From UBA5794 sp963714375 (GTDB lineage: Bacteria; Actinomycetota; Acidimicrobiia; Spongiisociales; UBA5794), in contig CAVQOG010000005.1 in NCBI GenBank assembly GCA_963714375.1, forward strand, positions 75,335-139,334: a stretch of DNA of 64,000 bases, written 5' to 3'. The notes below the pieces were generated by a model. That model ran no database searches, was not told where the DNA came from, and saw only the letters and a program-made list of their open reading frames with translations. Both the position numbers and the translations under genes were made by a program. Positions 1-8,536 of this stretch are shown one piece after another; position 1 is the stretch's first letter, and each line of letters starts with the position of its first letter.

Positions 1-856
1 CGATATCGAAGGATCGGATGACCGCCGTCAACGTGGCGGCGCCACCGGTGATCGGAGCGCTCAGCGAGTTTGATCGTTCATCGACGTGTACGTCTTCGTT
101 CGCGTGAGGACGCAGGCACGCTATGGCAGCCGCGATATCGGTCGCGGCACGCACGGTGATGGCAATCCGCTCGCCCCCGACCTGTGTCTTGAGCTCGTCC
201 GGTGTTCCGTGCGCGATTTCGCCGCCGTGGTCGATGACGATGATGTCGTCAGCCAGCTGATCTGCTTCTTCGAGATACTGGGTGGTAAGGAGAAGGGTGG
301 TTCCTTGCGTGACCAGGTTCCGGATGACTTCCCAGAGTTGGATACGGCTTCGCGGGTCCAGGCCCGTGGTTGGTTCGTCAAGGAACAGGATTGGCGGGCG
401 GGCAACAAGTGCCCCCGCAAGGTCGAGTCGCCGCCGCATGCCGCCCGAATATGTCTTTACGGGGCGGTCACCGGATTCCACAAGGTCGAATTGCTCGAGG
501 AGCTCCCTGCTGCGTGCCGAGGCCGCAGCCTTGCCGAGGTGATACAGCCGTCCGATCATGTCGAGATTCTCATAGCCCGTGAGGTACTCATCGACGGCCG
601 CATACTGCCCCGACAATCCGATTCGGGTCCGAACTTCGTGTGCTTCCGTGAAGACATCGAGACCGTCAACGGTGGCCGTCCCCTCATCGGGAATGAGCAG
701 CGTTGTGAGGATTGACACCACGGTCGTCTTTCCTGCACCGTTGGGACCGAGCAGACCAACCACAGTTCCCTTTTCGACCGTGAGGTCAAATCCATCGAGC
801 GCTATGACCTTGCCGTAGTGCTTGACGAGTCCGCGTGCTTCTATCACCGCTGCCAT
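1..856 (-). CDS. ABC transporter ATP-binding protein, DrrA-like (3' end cut by window)
   Basis: Reading the minus strand from an ATG at 856 gives 285 codons without a stop, running off the window edge. The protein has a Walker A motif GPNGAGKTT (about residues 37-45), the ABC signature YSGGM (136-140), Walker B ILFLDEP (156-162) and a TTQYLEEAD switch region with Gln where many ABC proteins have His. These features are typical of the DrrA/NodI type of ATPase, which powers two-component drug or polysaccharide exporters. The membrane partner would lie downstream, outside the window. The substrate cannot be told from the ATPase. It is divergent from the hydrolase gene that follows. Confidence 0.9.
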   Translation of the reverse strand, partial: MAAVIEARGLVKHYGKVIALDGFDLTVEKGTVVGLLGPNGAGKTTVVSILTTLLIPDEGTATVDGLDVFTEAHEVRTRIGLSGQYAAVDEYLTGYENLDMIGRLYHLGKAAASARSRELLEQFDLVESGDRPVKTYSGGMRRRLDLAGALVARPPILFLDEPTTGLDPRSRIQLWEVIRNLVTQGTTLLLTTQYLEEADQLADDIIVIDHGGEIAHGTPDELKTQVGGERIAITVRAATDIAAAIACLRPHANEDVHVDERSNSLSAPITGGAATLTAVIRSFDI

Positions 857-949
857 GATGTACCTTCCCCGAAACGACGCAGGATCATATCAATGCGTGG
901 GGGCCTGGTACCCGCTCCCGGTCAGAATGCCGATGTGTACAGTTGCCCG

Positions 950-1627
950 ATGGACATCATCCTCGTCGCGGGACTGTGGCTGAAGAAGTCAGTTTGGGCT
1001 GACGTTGTGTCGGAACTTGAACATCGTGGCCACCGACCGATCCCGATCGCCCTACCGGGAGTCGACGACGCATCGAATGCCGCCACATTGGCAGATCAGG
1101 TGTCGACCCTGACTGCTGCCGTCGACAGCGCAGAACGGCCCATGGTGGTCGGTCACTCTGCTGCGTGCACGCTGGCGTGGATGGTCGCTGACCAGCGGCC
1201 ATCAGGGCTCCACAGCATCGTTCTTATCGGTGGCTTCCCTGCAGAGGATGGCGACACCTATGCAGACTTCTTTGAACCAATCGATGGCTTGATGGGTTTT
1301 CCGGGCTGGGAGCCCTTCGAAGGTCCGGATAGTTCCGATCTCGACGAGGCGGCTCGCCGGGAGTTCGCGGCGAGCGCAGTCCCCGTTCCCGACGGCGTGT
1401 CGAAAGGCATCGTCCATCTATCGGATGAGAGAAGATTCGACGTACCCGTACTTGTCGTGTGCCCCGAATACACACCGGACCAAGCTCGAGGCTGGATTGA
1501 GGCAGGGGAGGCGCCCGAACTCAAAAGCGCACACCGGGTCACCTTCGCCGACATTGATTCGGGTCATTGGCCGATGGTCACCCAACCGGTGGAGCTCGCC
1601 CGAATCCTGGCTGACGCAACACAGTGA
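950..1627 (+). CDS. Alpha/beta hydrolase
   Basis: A 225-residue alpha/beta hydrolase. The nucleophile elbow is GHSAA with Ser70, and His206 in DSGHWPM fits the catalytic His; the acid is probably one of the Asp residues before it. The open frame extends upstream to 818, but the sequence before 950 does not look protein-like and the family normally starts directly with the first beta strand (MDIILVAG), so ATG 950 was chosen. Substrate is unknown; the family includes esterases and RBBP9-like serine hydrolases. It stands alone between the divergent ABC gene and the dcw cluster. Confidence 0.8.
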   Translation: MDIILVAGLWLKKSVWADVVSELEHRGHRPIPIALPGVDDASNAATLADQVSTLTAAVDSAERPMVVGHSAACTLAWMVADQRPSGLHSIVLIGGFPAEDGDTYADFFEPIDGLMGFPGWEPFEGPDSSDLDEAARREFAASAVPVPDGVSKGIVHLSDERRFDVPVLVVCPEYTPDQARGWIEAGEAPELKSAHRVTFADIDSGHWPMVTQPVELARILADATQ

Positions 1628-1781
1628 GGTGAGTGCTGCGTCGGCATTGACGATGTAGGTGGCGCCAGCATCTTGTCTCAAACTGGGAGACGGGGTTCGC
1701 GGGCTCACACGCCCCCCTGGCTCGAAGACTCGCCTGTCCCCCCTGGAAGGGAGGACTGTTCCCGTGAGAGTGCCCAAAACT

Positions 1782-1802
1782 TTCTGACTTCTGGCTTCTG
1801 GT
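1782..1802. repeat. Short heptamer tandem repeat (3 units)
   Basis: Three 7-base units of the form TTCTGRY/TTCTGGT follow one another between the hydrolase gene and the mraZ promoter. It is the weakest member of the family of heptamer arrays seen elsewhere in the window. The 284-base gap (1628-1911) otherwise holds the mraZ promoter and operator. Confidence 0.5.
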
Positions 1803-1823
1803 GGGCTGGTGTGCTCGATTGTG

Positions 1824-1852
1824 TTGACAAGTGGCGCGGAGTGGGGCATAGT
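1824..1852 (+). promoter_or_regulatory. Putative promoter of the dcw cluster (PmraZ)
   Basis: A perfect -35 hexamer TTGACA (1824-1829) is followed after 17 bases by CATAGT (1847-1852), which matches 4 of 6 bases of the -10 consensus. It lies 59 bases before mraZ and is overlapped by the MraZ boxes. Confidence 0.65.
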
Positions 1853-1866
1853 GGCAGCCTGTGGGA
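1842..1866 (+). promoter_or_regulatory. MraZ operator: three TGGNN boxes at 10-base spacing
   Basis: TGGGG (1842-1846), TGGCA (1852-1856) and TGGGA (1862-1866) are direct repeats separated by exactly 5 bases each. MraZ of Escherichia coli and Mycoplasma is known to bind direct TGGGN repeats with 5-base spacers ahead of mraZ. The boxes cover the -10 hexamer and the likely transcription start, so the simplest reading is autorepression of the whole cluster by MraZ. Confidence 0.7.
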
Positions 1867-1911
1867 GATGACCACAGGATGGAGACCGGTGGATGATGGA
1901 GATGCCACGAC

Positions 1912-2343
1912 ATGTTTCTCGGCGAATACAGCCATTCGCTCGACGACAAGGGCCGCATTGTGATGCCCTCGAAGTTTCGCGTGGACCTCGAACGCGGCCT
2001 CGTCGTGACCAAGGGTCAGGAACGATGCCTCTATGTCTTTCCGATGGATGTGTGGGACCGCGAATCCGAACGGGTCAGGCGGCTCCCGCGCACCGACAAG
2101 CGGGCGCGCAACTATTCACGGTCCTTCTTCGCTTCGGCATCAGATCAGTCGCTCGACCGGACGGGTCGATGTGCGATTCCCGAACCGCTCCGCATCTACG
2201 CAGGGCTTGGGAAAGACGTCACAGTTGTCGGGGTCTCGGATCGAGTCGAGATCTGGGATACGGAGACATGGAACTCGGTCGCCGCGGAGGCGGACGAGTA
2301 CTACGCAGGTATCGAGGAGGTCTTGTCCGAGGAAGGGATATGA
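1912..2343 (+). CDS. mraZ: Transcriptional regulator MraZ
   Basis: 143 residues, the usual length for MraZ. Two AbrB/SpoVT-like half-domains are visible: DDKGRIVMPSKFR at residues 11-23 and LDRTGRCAIPEPLR at 81-94. MraZ is a ring-forming DNA-binding protein that controls its own operon by binding TGGGN repeats, and such repeats lie just upstream. First gene of the dcw cluster; rsmH follows after a 120-base structured leader. Start chosen at the ATG giving the conserved MFLGEY N-terminus. Confidence 0.96.
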   Translation: MFLGEYSHSLDDKGRIVMPSKFRVDLERGLVVTKGQERCLYVFPMDVWDRESERVRRLPRTDKRARNYSRSFFASASDQSLDRTGRCAIPEPLRIYAGLGKDVTVVGVSDRVEIWDTETWNSVAAEADEYYAGIEEVLSEEGI

Positions 2344-2381
2344 CAGTCAGAAACGAAGGTCGATCGATGTGGGCTGGCTCG

Positions 2382-2464
2382 TGGTCAGTCCCCCGGATGC
2401 CAATTGGGAGGCCCCTTACTCCGCCCGCTTCCATCTTGGCGCCAGCGCTCCGGGGGGCTGACCA
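2382..2464 (+). ncRNA. Candidate mraW RNA motif, hairpin covering the rsmH start
   Basis: A 16-base inverted repeat (2382-2397 with 2449-2464, 15 Watson-Crick pairs and one G-U) ends exactly on the A of the rsmH start codon and contains its G-rich ribosome-binding site. An inner 5-bp stem (2399-2403 GCCAA with 2436-2440 TTGGC) extends it. A conserved structured element called the mraW RNA motif is known from the 5' region of mraW (rsmH) in many actinobacteria, so this is probably a member. I did not compare it with the published covariance model. Folding would hide the start codon. Confidence 0.6.
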
Positions 2465-3399
2465 TGGTTCAGCCCACACCACGCGACAGGAAATACCACA
2501 CCCCGGTGATGGTCGACGAGACGGTGTCGTGGCTGGCAACAGCCGCTCACGGTTGGATCGTCGACGGCACATTCGGTGGGGGAGGCCATAGTCGTGCTCT
2601 GCTCGATCACTACGACGACGTCAGGATCATTGGCCTCGACCGTGACCCCGATGCTGTCGCCAACGCATTCACCGATGACCGACTGTTCGTCACCGGTGCC
2701 AACTACCGCGACATCGGTGCCGTCCTTGACGATCCGAACTTCCCAGCGCTTGTGGATGGGATCCTGCTCGATCTTGGCGTGTCGTCACACCAGCTCGATG
2801 TCGCGGACCGAGGTTTCTCCTACCACTCACCCGGACCGCTCGACATGCGTATGGGCCCTGATACCGACGGGTCTGCGGCTGACCTCGTCAATACGGAGTC
2901 CGAGGACGAACTCGCCCGCATCCTCAGGGTGTACGGCGAGGAGCGCTTCGCTCGGAGGATCGCCAAGGCCATCATCGCGAATCGGCCGTTCAACAACACC
3001 ACCGATCTCGCATCCTGCATCGCCGACGCAGTCCCGGCCCCCGCGCGCCGTGCCGGTCACCCGGCCAGGCGAACGTTCCAGGCCATCCGAATCGCCGTCA
3101 ACGATGAACTCAGTGCGATCAGCGACTTCATGTCAACAGGCATCGCCTCGCTCGCAGTCGGCGGACGCCTCGTCGTGATGGCGTACCACTCCCTCGAGGA
3201 TCGCATCGTGAAGAGAGCTCTGGTGGCGCGTTCCGAGGCGTGTACCTGTCCTCCAGACCTTCCGACCTGCGCCTGTGGTGCTGCACCCGACTTCGCATTG
3301 CTCACCCGCAAGGCAATCAAGCCATCCGAACAGGAAATCGAAAACAACCCAAGAGCGCGCAGTGCAGTCATGCGAGTCGCGGAGAGGATCTCGGCATGA
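2464..3399 (+). CDS. rsmH: 16S rRNA m4C1402 methyltransferase RsmH
   Basis: 311 residues, normal for RsmH (MraW), which N4-methylates C1402 of 16S rRNA using S-adenosylmethionine. The SAM-binding motif VDGTFGGGGHS lies at residues 33-43, then LDLGVSSHQLD and the C-terminal YHSLEDRIVK motif. ATG 2464 (HTPVMVDE follows) fits the family; the frame upstream to 2404 runs through the hairpin leader and is unlikely to be translated. The stop overlaps the next gene by four bases (ATGA), so the two are probably co-translated. Confidence 0.96.
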   Translation: MVQPTPRDRKYHTPVMVDETVSWLATAAHGWIVDGTFGGGGHSRALLDHYDDVRIIGLDRDPDAVANAFTDDRLFVTGANYRDIGAVLDDPNFPALVDGILLDLGVSSHQLDVADRGFSYHSPGPLDMRMGPDTDGSAADLVNTESEDELARILRVYGEERFARRIAKAIIANRPFNNTTDLASCIADAVPAPARRAGHPARRTFQAIRIAVNDELSAISDFMSTGIASLAVGGRLVVMAYHSLEDRIVKRALVARSEACTCPPDLPTCACGAAPDFALLTRKAIKPSEQEIENNPRARSAVMRVAERISA

Positions 3400-3803
3400 C
3401 ATCTCGAGCCGTTCCCTATTCATCGCGTCGGGCGCTTCGCCGGGCGCGAGCCGAGGTCGGCAGAGGCCCGCGGCTCCTTCCGCTTGCGTTCTTCGTCCTC
3501 GTGGTCATCGCGGTGTTCTTCTTGATGATCTTCCTCCGAATCGCCCTCGACCGGACGGCCTTTGAGCTCGATACGGTCGAGACTCAGATCACACGGGCAG
3601 AAACCAGACAACTCGACCTTCGGCTTGAGCTTGCGAAGCTGCAAGATCCGCTCCGAATCGACTTTGAGGCGAGACAGATGGGTCTGACCTATCCAGATCA
3701 ACGTGTTGCCATCGTGGTCGACGGCTTGATGCTTGGTCGGGCCGAGACGGCGCCGCCGATTGTTGAGGCACCAGTCCAAGCCCTTGAGGGAGAACAGCCA
3801 TAG
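3396..3803 (+). CDS. ftsL: FtsL-like cell division protein
   Basis: 135 residues: a basic N-terminal cytoplasmic tail, one transmembrane helix (about residues 28-50, LPLAFFVLVVIAVFFLMIF), and a short extracytoplasmic heptad region rich in Leu, Glu and Arg, the layout of FtsL/FtsB septal coiled-coil proteins. Sequence identity in this family is always low, so the assignment rests on topology, length and position between rsmH and ftsI. The start ATG overlaps the rsmH stop (ATGA). It would form the FtsQ-FtsL-FtsB bridge that activates FtsW-FtsI. Confidence 0.8.
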   Translation: MTSRAVPYSSRRALRRARAEVGRGPRLLPLAFFVLVVIAVFFLMIFLRIALDRTAFELDTVETQITRAETRQLDLRLELAKLQDPLRIDFEARQMGLTYPDQRVAIVVDGLMLGRAETAPPIVEAPVQALEGEQP

Positions 3804-3853
3804 TGCACTAGCACGTCACCACAGCCCCACGACCCAACTGAAGGAAACAAGAA

Positions 3854-3937
3854 ATGCACACGAACCGGCCGAGCGCTGACGGCCCGAAGGCAGACCACAT
3901 CGGTGGTGGCTTCGCCGTGTGTTGGGTGACGCTGTGA
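3854..3937 (+). CDS. 27-residue leader ORF coupled to ftsI
   Basis: ATG 3854 is preceded by a good ribosome-binding site (AAGGA, 3841-3845). The frame runs 27 codons and its TGA (3935-3937) overlaps the GTG start of ftsI at 3934 as GTGA. The peptide has no recognisable domain. The arrangement implies translational coupling into ftsI across an otherwise odd 130-base gap in a tightly packed operon. Coding status is inferred from the RBS and overlap only. Confidence 0.45.
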   Translation: MHTNRPSADGPKADHIGGGFAVCWVTL

Positions 3938-5715
3938 GCGCCGCCAGACGCGCAAACCCAAGGAAGATCTGGAAGCCGGGAGATCTCCGGTTGCTGGTAG
4001 TCGGGATCGTATTTGTGCTTGTGTGGGGCGGTATCGGATTCCGTCTGTTCGATTTGCAGGGAAACCAGGCTCTTGCTCTGGCGACGGTCGGCTTCGATCA
4101 GCGGATCAGTGAGCAGACGGTTGCAGCTCCTCGCGGAACCATCTACGACCGGGATGGCGTTGAGCTTGCATTGACGATCGACGGATGGAACGTTGTGGTT
4201 GACCCGATGATGATCGATGACACTGTTGTGGCTGCAACCGTGCTCGCTCCCTTTGCTGACGACACTTTTGAGGAGCTGGTTGTTGATCTCTCCGAAGGCC
4301 AGGCGAAGGAATCGCGCTATGCAGAGATCGCCATGCGGGTCGACACGGCTCACAAGGAAGCAATTGAATCGGCAGTTGCTGAATACAACGTAGGTGTAGA
4401 CAAAAAGGATCGTCTGACTGGTGTGTTCTACCGGAAGCAGCCCCTGCGTGTGTATCCGGCCGGATCGGTTGCAGCGCAGGTGATCGGATTGACCGCATAC
4501 GATACGAATGCCGGCATCGAGGGACTTGAACTCACATTCAATTCGGAACTCGAAGGAGACCCTGGTCGCCTCATCGTGGAACGGGACCCGTCGGGCAGGG
4601 TCATCCCGCAGGGCCAGGTCATCGTGGAGCCTGCCGTCGCTGGTTCTGACATCGTCACCACCATCGACCGCGAGATCCAATTCGCATCCGAGCAGGCATT
4701 GCGCAGGGCGATGCAGACGACGGGGAGCCTCAGCGGAGCGGTGGTAGTCCTCGACCCCGATACGGGAGCCATCCTCGCCATGGCTAGTGCCCCAGACTTC
4801 GATCTCAATGATCGTTCCGTGGCGAGTCCTGAGGTACTACGGAACCGGGCAGTGGCTGATGTGTATGAACCAGGCTCAACGCTCAAGGTCGTAACGATTG
4901 CTGCGGCTCTCGAAGAGGGGATCGTGTCGGCACACACCATGATCGATACGCCTCATTCGATCGACATTGGGAATTTCACCTACTCAGATGACGGCTACAA
5001 CCCACCCCAAATGCCCGTCGCCGACGTGGTCGCCAAGTCGTCAAATATCGGCACGATTCACATCGAGCAGATGCTCGGGAAGGATCGGCACTACGACTAT
5101 CTCACGAAGTTCGGGCTCGGCCGCAGGGCCGGGCTCGATATCGAAGGCGAAAACGACGGAGCGCTGCCGCCGACATCGCAGTGGACCGCAACGTCAGGAA
5201 CATCGATCGCCATCGGCTATGCCGTGAACACGACCGCTCTCCAAATGGCTGCCGTGTATGCATCAATCGCGAACAACGGTATCTGGACTGAGCCATATCT
5301 CGTCGATGAAATCATCCAATCCGACGGAACACGAATCACAACGTCTCCTCGTACGCACTTTGTCCTGTCGCCTGAGACAGCCAGGACGGTGCGCTTGATG
5401 CTCGGGCAAGTCATCGAGGAAGGGACGGGAAAGCGAGCCGCTCTGACCGACTACACCGCTGGCGGTAAGACCGGTACGAGCTACAAATTCGACGTTGAGC
5501 GTGGCGTCTATTCGAAAGATACCTATGCCTCATTCATCGGGATGGCACCCCTCAACGACCCGAGGGTTGTTGTGGCGATCGTGCTTGACACGCCACATGG
5601 TCAGCTTGCCGACGGAACCAGTCTGAGGCTCGGTGGGGCCTCGGCGGCTCCAGTGTTTGCGGAGGTCGCTCAAAACGCCCTGCATCAGCTTGGTGTTGCC
5701 CCGGATCGGGACTGA
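3934..5715 (+). CDS. ftsI: Septal peptidoglycan transpeptidase FtsI (PBP3)
   Basis: 593 residues, a class B penicillin-binding protein that cross-links septal peptidoglycan with FtsW. A short basic cytoplasmic tail precedes a transmembrane helix (about residues 18-38), then the PBP dimerisation domain beginning at APRGTIYDRDG, then the transpeptidase domain with the active-site STLK near residue 314, SSN near 369 and KTG near 512. No PASTA domains follow. GTG 3934 was chosen over GTG 3919 because it overlaps the stop of the upstream 27-codon ORF. murE begins two bases after its stop. Confidence 0.95.
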   Translation: MSAARRANPRKIWKPGDLRLLVVGIVFVLVWGGIGFRLFDLQGNQALALATVGFDQRISEQTVAAPRGTIYDRDGVELALTIDGWNVVVDPMMIDDTVVAATVLAPFADDTFEELVVDLSEGQAKESRYAEIAMRVDTAHKEAIESAVAEYNVGVDKKDRLTGVFYRKQPLRVYPAGSVAAQVIGLTAYDTNAGIEGLELTFNSELEGDPGRLIVERDPSGRVIPQGQVIVEPAVAGSDIVTTIDREIQFASEQALRRAMQTTGSLSGAVVVLDPDTGAILAMASAPDFDLNDRSVASPEVLRNRAVADVYEPGSTLKVVTIAAALEEGIVSAHTMIDTPHSIDIGNFTYSDDGYNPPQMPVADVVAKSSNIGTIHIEQMLGKDRHYDYLTKFGLGRRAGLDIEGENDGALPPTSQWTATSGTSIAIGYAVNTTALQMAAVYASIANNGIWTEPYLVDEIIQSDGTRITTSPRTHFVLSPETARTVRLMLGQVIEEGTGKRAALTDYTAGGKTGTSYKFDVERGVYSKDTYASFIGMAPLNDPRVVVAIVLDTPHGQLADGTSLRLGGASAAPVFAEVAQNALHQLGVAPDRD

Positions 5716-5716
5716 C

Positions 5717-7189
5717 GTGACCGAGGAACGCTCCCTCGCCTCACTGGTCTCGGGCATCCCAGGACTTGTCAGTGTTGACGCAGCCGATGTCCGAGTTGAC
5801 GATGTCACCCACGATTCTCGGCGCGCAGGTCCCGGTGTCATCTTCGCTGCGGTCGAGGGGCTGACCATGGATGGCCACAATTTTGTTGTCGAAGCCGTTC
5901 GCGCTGGCAGTCCGGCAGTGCTGGTGACTCGCAGGGTGGCGGTTGAGATTCCCCAGATCGTTGTGTCGAATTCGCGCGCCGCTATGGCGCATCTTGCTGC
6001 AAATGTCCATGGGAGACCGGCGGACGCTCTCACCATGGTTGGCGTCACCGGTACCAATGGGAAGACCACCGTCAGCGCCATGTGTGAGGCGGTCCTGTCG
6101 GCAGCTGGGCAGCCGGTCGGTGTCGTTGGAACGCTCGGTGCGCGCATAGGTGGGGAGCCGGTCGCGCTCGAGCGAACAACACCCGAGTCCACCGACTTGC
6201 AGCGCCTGCTTGGTGCCATGCGTTCACGTGGTGTTGACACGGTGATCATGGAGGTGTCATCCCATGCGATGGAACTCCACAGGGCCGATGCCATCTGCTT
6301 TGACATCGCGGCGTTCACGAATCTGTCGCAGGACCACCTCGACTTCCATGGCGATATGGAGTCCTACTTTGCAGCCAAACGCAAGCTGTTCGAGCCAGAG
6401 CGCTCCACCCATGCAGTCATCAACATCTCGGATGATGCAGGGCGTCGCATTGCTGCTGAACTCGACATACCAATGACAACAGTAGGGGGCGAAGGTAGTG
6501 CCGACATGAATGCCGTGATCGTGCACCAGTCCGATACCGGATCTGAATTCGACATGGTGGAAGGTGCGGTACGCACGCGTATTGCCCTTCCCCTCGCAGG
6601 GTCCTTCAACGTCGAGAACGCTGCCGTCGCTTTTGCCATTTGTCGGCGCATGTCCATTCAGGCCAGCGTGATCGCCGAGGGCCTTGGTTCGCTCTCACCG
6701 ATCCCTGGTCGTATGCAACTCGTCGATGCTCGCGCCGATGTATCAGTCATTGTTGACTACGCCCATACCCCAGCTGCGGTTGAAACCGTCGTGAAGGCTG
6801 CACGAGGTATGACTGACGGAAGTGTGACTGCGGTGCTCGGTGCCGGAGGAGATCGAGACCATGAGAAGCGTGGTCGTATGGGATCGAGTGCTGCCACGTA
6901 CGCGGATCTGACAATCGTGACCACGGACAACCCCCGCTCCGAAGATCCGGCGACAATTGCATCAGCTGTTGCACAGGGGGCTCGTTCGGTACGCGGGGCG
7001 GCGGTCGAGGTTGTTCTCGATCGTACCGATGCAATCAGGCACGCCATTGTCGCTGCCGAACCTGGCGACATCGTGCTCATCCTTGGACGAGGACACGAGC
7101 AAGGGCAAGAGGTCAAGGGAACCATCATCCCACTCTCAGACACTGCGGTCGCGGCGGCGGTGCTCCACGATCTGGGTCGTACCTCATGA
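5717..7189 (+). CDS. murE: UDP-MurNAc-L-Ala-D-Glu:meso-diaminopimelate ligase MurE
   Basis: 490 residues. MurE adds the third amino acid of the stem peptide. The ATP loop GVTGTNGKTT lies near residues 109-118, the substrate Lys/carbamate region follows, and the specificity motif DNPR near 404-407 indicates meso-diaminopimelate rather than lysine. GTG 5717 follows the ftsI stop (TGA-C-GTG); the open frame upstream overlaps the end of ftsI and is not MurE-like. The murE stop overlaps the murF start (ATGA). Confidence 0.95.
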   Translation: MTEERSLASLVSGIPGLVSVDAADVRVDDVTHDSRRAGPGVIFAAVEGLTMDGHNFVVEAVRAGSPAVLVTRRVAVEIPQIVVSNSRAAMAHLAANVHGRPADALTMVGVTGTNGKTTVSAMCEAVLSAAGQPVGVVGTLGARIGGEPVALERTTPESTDLQRLLGAMRSRGVDTVIMEVSSHAMELHRADAICFDIAAFTNLSQDHLDFHGDMESYFAAKRKLFEPERSTHAVINISDDAGRRIAAELDIPMTTVGGEGSADMNAVIVHQSDTGSEFDMVEGAVRTRIALPLAGSFNVENAAVAFAICRRMSIQASVIAEGLGSLSPIPGRMQLVDARADVSVIVDYAHTPAAVETVVKAARGMTDGSVTAVLGAGGDRDHEKRGRMGSSAATYADLTIVTTDNPRSEDPATIASAVAQGARSVRGAAVEVVLDRTDAIRHAIVAAEPGDIVLILGRGHEQGQEVKGTIIPLSDTAVAAAVLHDLGRTS

Positions 7190-8520
7190 GCAACTTCACA
7201 TGGACCGTCGACTCGGCAGCACAAGCCATTGGAGGCACCGTGATCGGGGACGGATCCGTCCTAGTCACTGGGGTGACAACCGATAGTCGGTCGGTGACGC
7301 GTGGCGATCTTTTCGTGCCAGTCGTTGGTGAACGGTTTGATGGCCACGACTTCATTGTCCCTGCTCTCGCCTCAGGAGCATCGGCCACAGTTTCCGAGCC
7401 CGGACGAAGCGACGCAACCCCACGAATCGAAGTTTCGGATGTTGCGGAGGCACTTGTTGACCTCGCTGCGAAACGGAGGCGCGAGTTGTCGATCCCGGTT
7501 GTGGCAATCACGGGATCTACAGGAAAGACATCGACGAAGGACTTGCTTGCCGCCGGAATCGTCGACGCCTGGGCCTCTCCGCGTTCGTACAACAACGAAG
7601 TCGGTGTGCCTCTCACCGTTCTTGGCACACCGCCAAATGCCTCCGTGCTCATCATCGAGGTCGGATCACGGGGAGCTGGCCATATTCAATGGCTGGCTCG
7701 CTGCATCAACCCCGACGTGAGCATCGTGACGAATCTTGGTGTTGTGCATCTTGAGACATTCGGATCCAAGGATGGTCTCGCAGATGCCAAGTATGAGCTC
7801 GTCGAGTTGTTGACAGACGATGGAGTCGCTGTGGTACCGGCTGACGAACCACGACTCCGCCGCGACGACGGTGTTCAGACAATCACCTTCGGATCCGCCC
7901 CGGATGCTGATGTGATGGTTGCCGTTGTCGAGTCGGACGCGATGGGTCGCCCAAAGGTCGCTGTTGACGTTGCTGGTCAACACGTTGTGGCAACCCTTTC
8001 GATGTCTGGTCGACATCAAGCAGAAAACGCCGCGGCCGCAGTTGGTGCGGCCGTCGCGCTTGGTCTCAATATCGAATCATTTGTCGAGTCGATGGCAAAG
8101 GCGGCAGGATCGCCGTGGCGAATGGACGTTCACCCTGGACGTTTTACGGTCGTCAATGATGCATACAACGCGAATCCGCGGTCTGTCGCTGCAGCGCTGA
8201 GGACCGTTGCCGGGATGGAGGGAAGATCGGTAGCTGTCCTGGGACCGATGGCCGAACTCGGATCCGCTTGTGAGTCCGAGCATTCCAAGATGGGAGCGTT
8301 GGCAGCAGAACTCGGTTTCTCCCAAGTCATCGTGGTAGGGGTCGACCATGGGTACGCTCTCGGTGCTCCGGAGCTCATCTCGAATGCCACCGATGTTTCC
8401 GATGCTGTCGATACCCTTGCCGACACGTTGCAGCCAGGTGACGTTGTGTTGGTGAAAGCGTCACGGTCGGCAGGGTTGGAGCAACTGGCCCTCAAGCTCA
8501 TCAAGGACGCAGCACGATGA
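7186..8520 (+). CDS. murF: UDP-MurNAc-tripeptide:D-Ala-D-Ala ligase MurF
   Basis: 444 residues. MurF attaches D-Ala-D-Ala to complete the UDP-MurNAc-pentapeptide in the cytoplasm. The nucleotide loop ITGSTGKTSTKD lies near residues 107-118, followed by the Mur ligase central domain and the C-terminal Rossmann domain with NDAYNANPRS. Start overlaps murE by four bases. Its end lies in a 17-base tandem duplication (8503-8536) that also forms a six-codon ORF linking it to mraY. Confidence 0.95.
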   Translation: MSNFTWTVDSAAQAIGGTVIGDGSVLVTGVTTDSRSVTRGDLFVPVVGERFDGHDFIVPALASGASATVSEPGRSDATPRIEVSDVAEALVDLAAKRRRELSIPVVAITGSTGKTSTKDLLAAGIVDAWASPRSYNNEVGVPLTVLGTPPNASVLIIEVGSRGAGHIQWLARCINPDVSIVTNLGVVHLETFGSKDGLADAKYELVELLTDDGVAVVPADEPRLRRDDGVQTITFGSAPDADVMVAVVESDAMGRPKVAVDVAGQHVVATLSMSGRHQAENAAAAVGAAVALGLNIESFVESMAKAAGSPWRMDVHPGRFTVVNDAYNANPRSVAAALRTVAGMEGRSVAVLGPMAELGSACESEHSKMGALAAELGFSQVIVVGVDHGYALGAPELISNATDVSDAVDTLADTLQPGDVVLVKASRSAGLEQLALKLIKDAAR

Positions 8521-8536
8521 AGAACGCAGCACCATG
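8503..8536 (+). repeat. 17-base tandem duplication of the murF/mraY junction
   Basis: Unit 1 AAGGACGCAGCACGATG (8503-8519) is followed directly by unit 2 AAGAACGCAGCACCATG (8520-8536), differing at two positions. Unit 1 holds the murF stop and an ATG; unit 2 holds the mraY start. The Shine-Dalgarno-like AAGGA of unit 1 has decayed to AAGAA in unit 2. Confidence 0.85.

Noticed and set aside
86..715. Open frame of 209 codons on the plus strand
   Set aside because: It is antisense to the ABC transporter gene, whose minus-strand reading has complete ATPase motifs over the same bases.
3808..4680. 290-codon minus-strand frame over ftsI
   Set aside because: Shadow of ftsI; no protein family signals, while ftsI on the plus strand has all its motifs.
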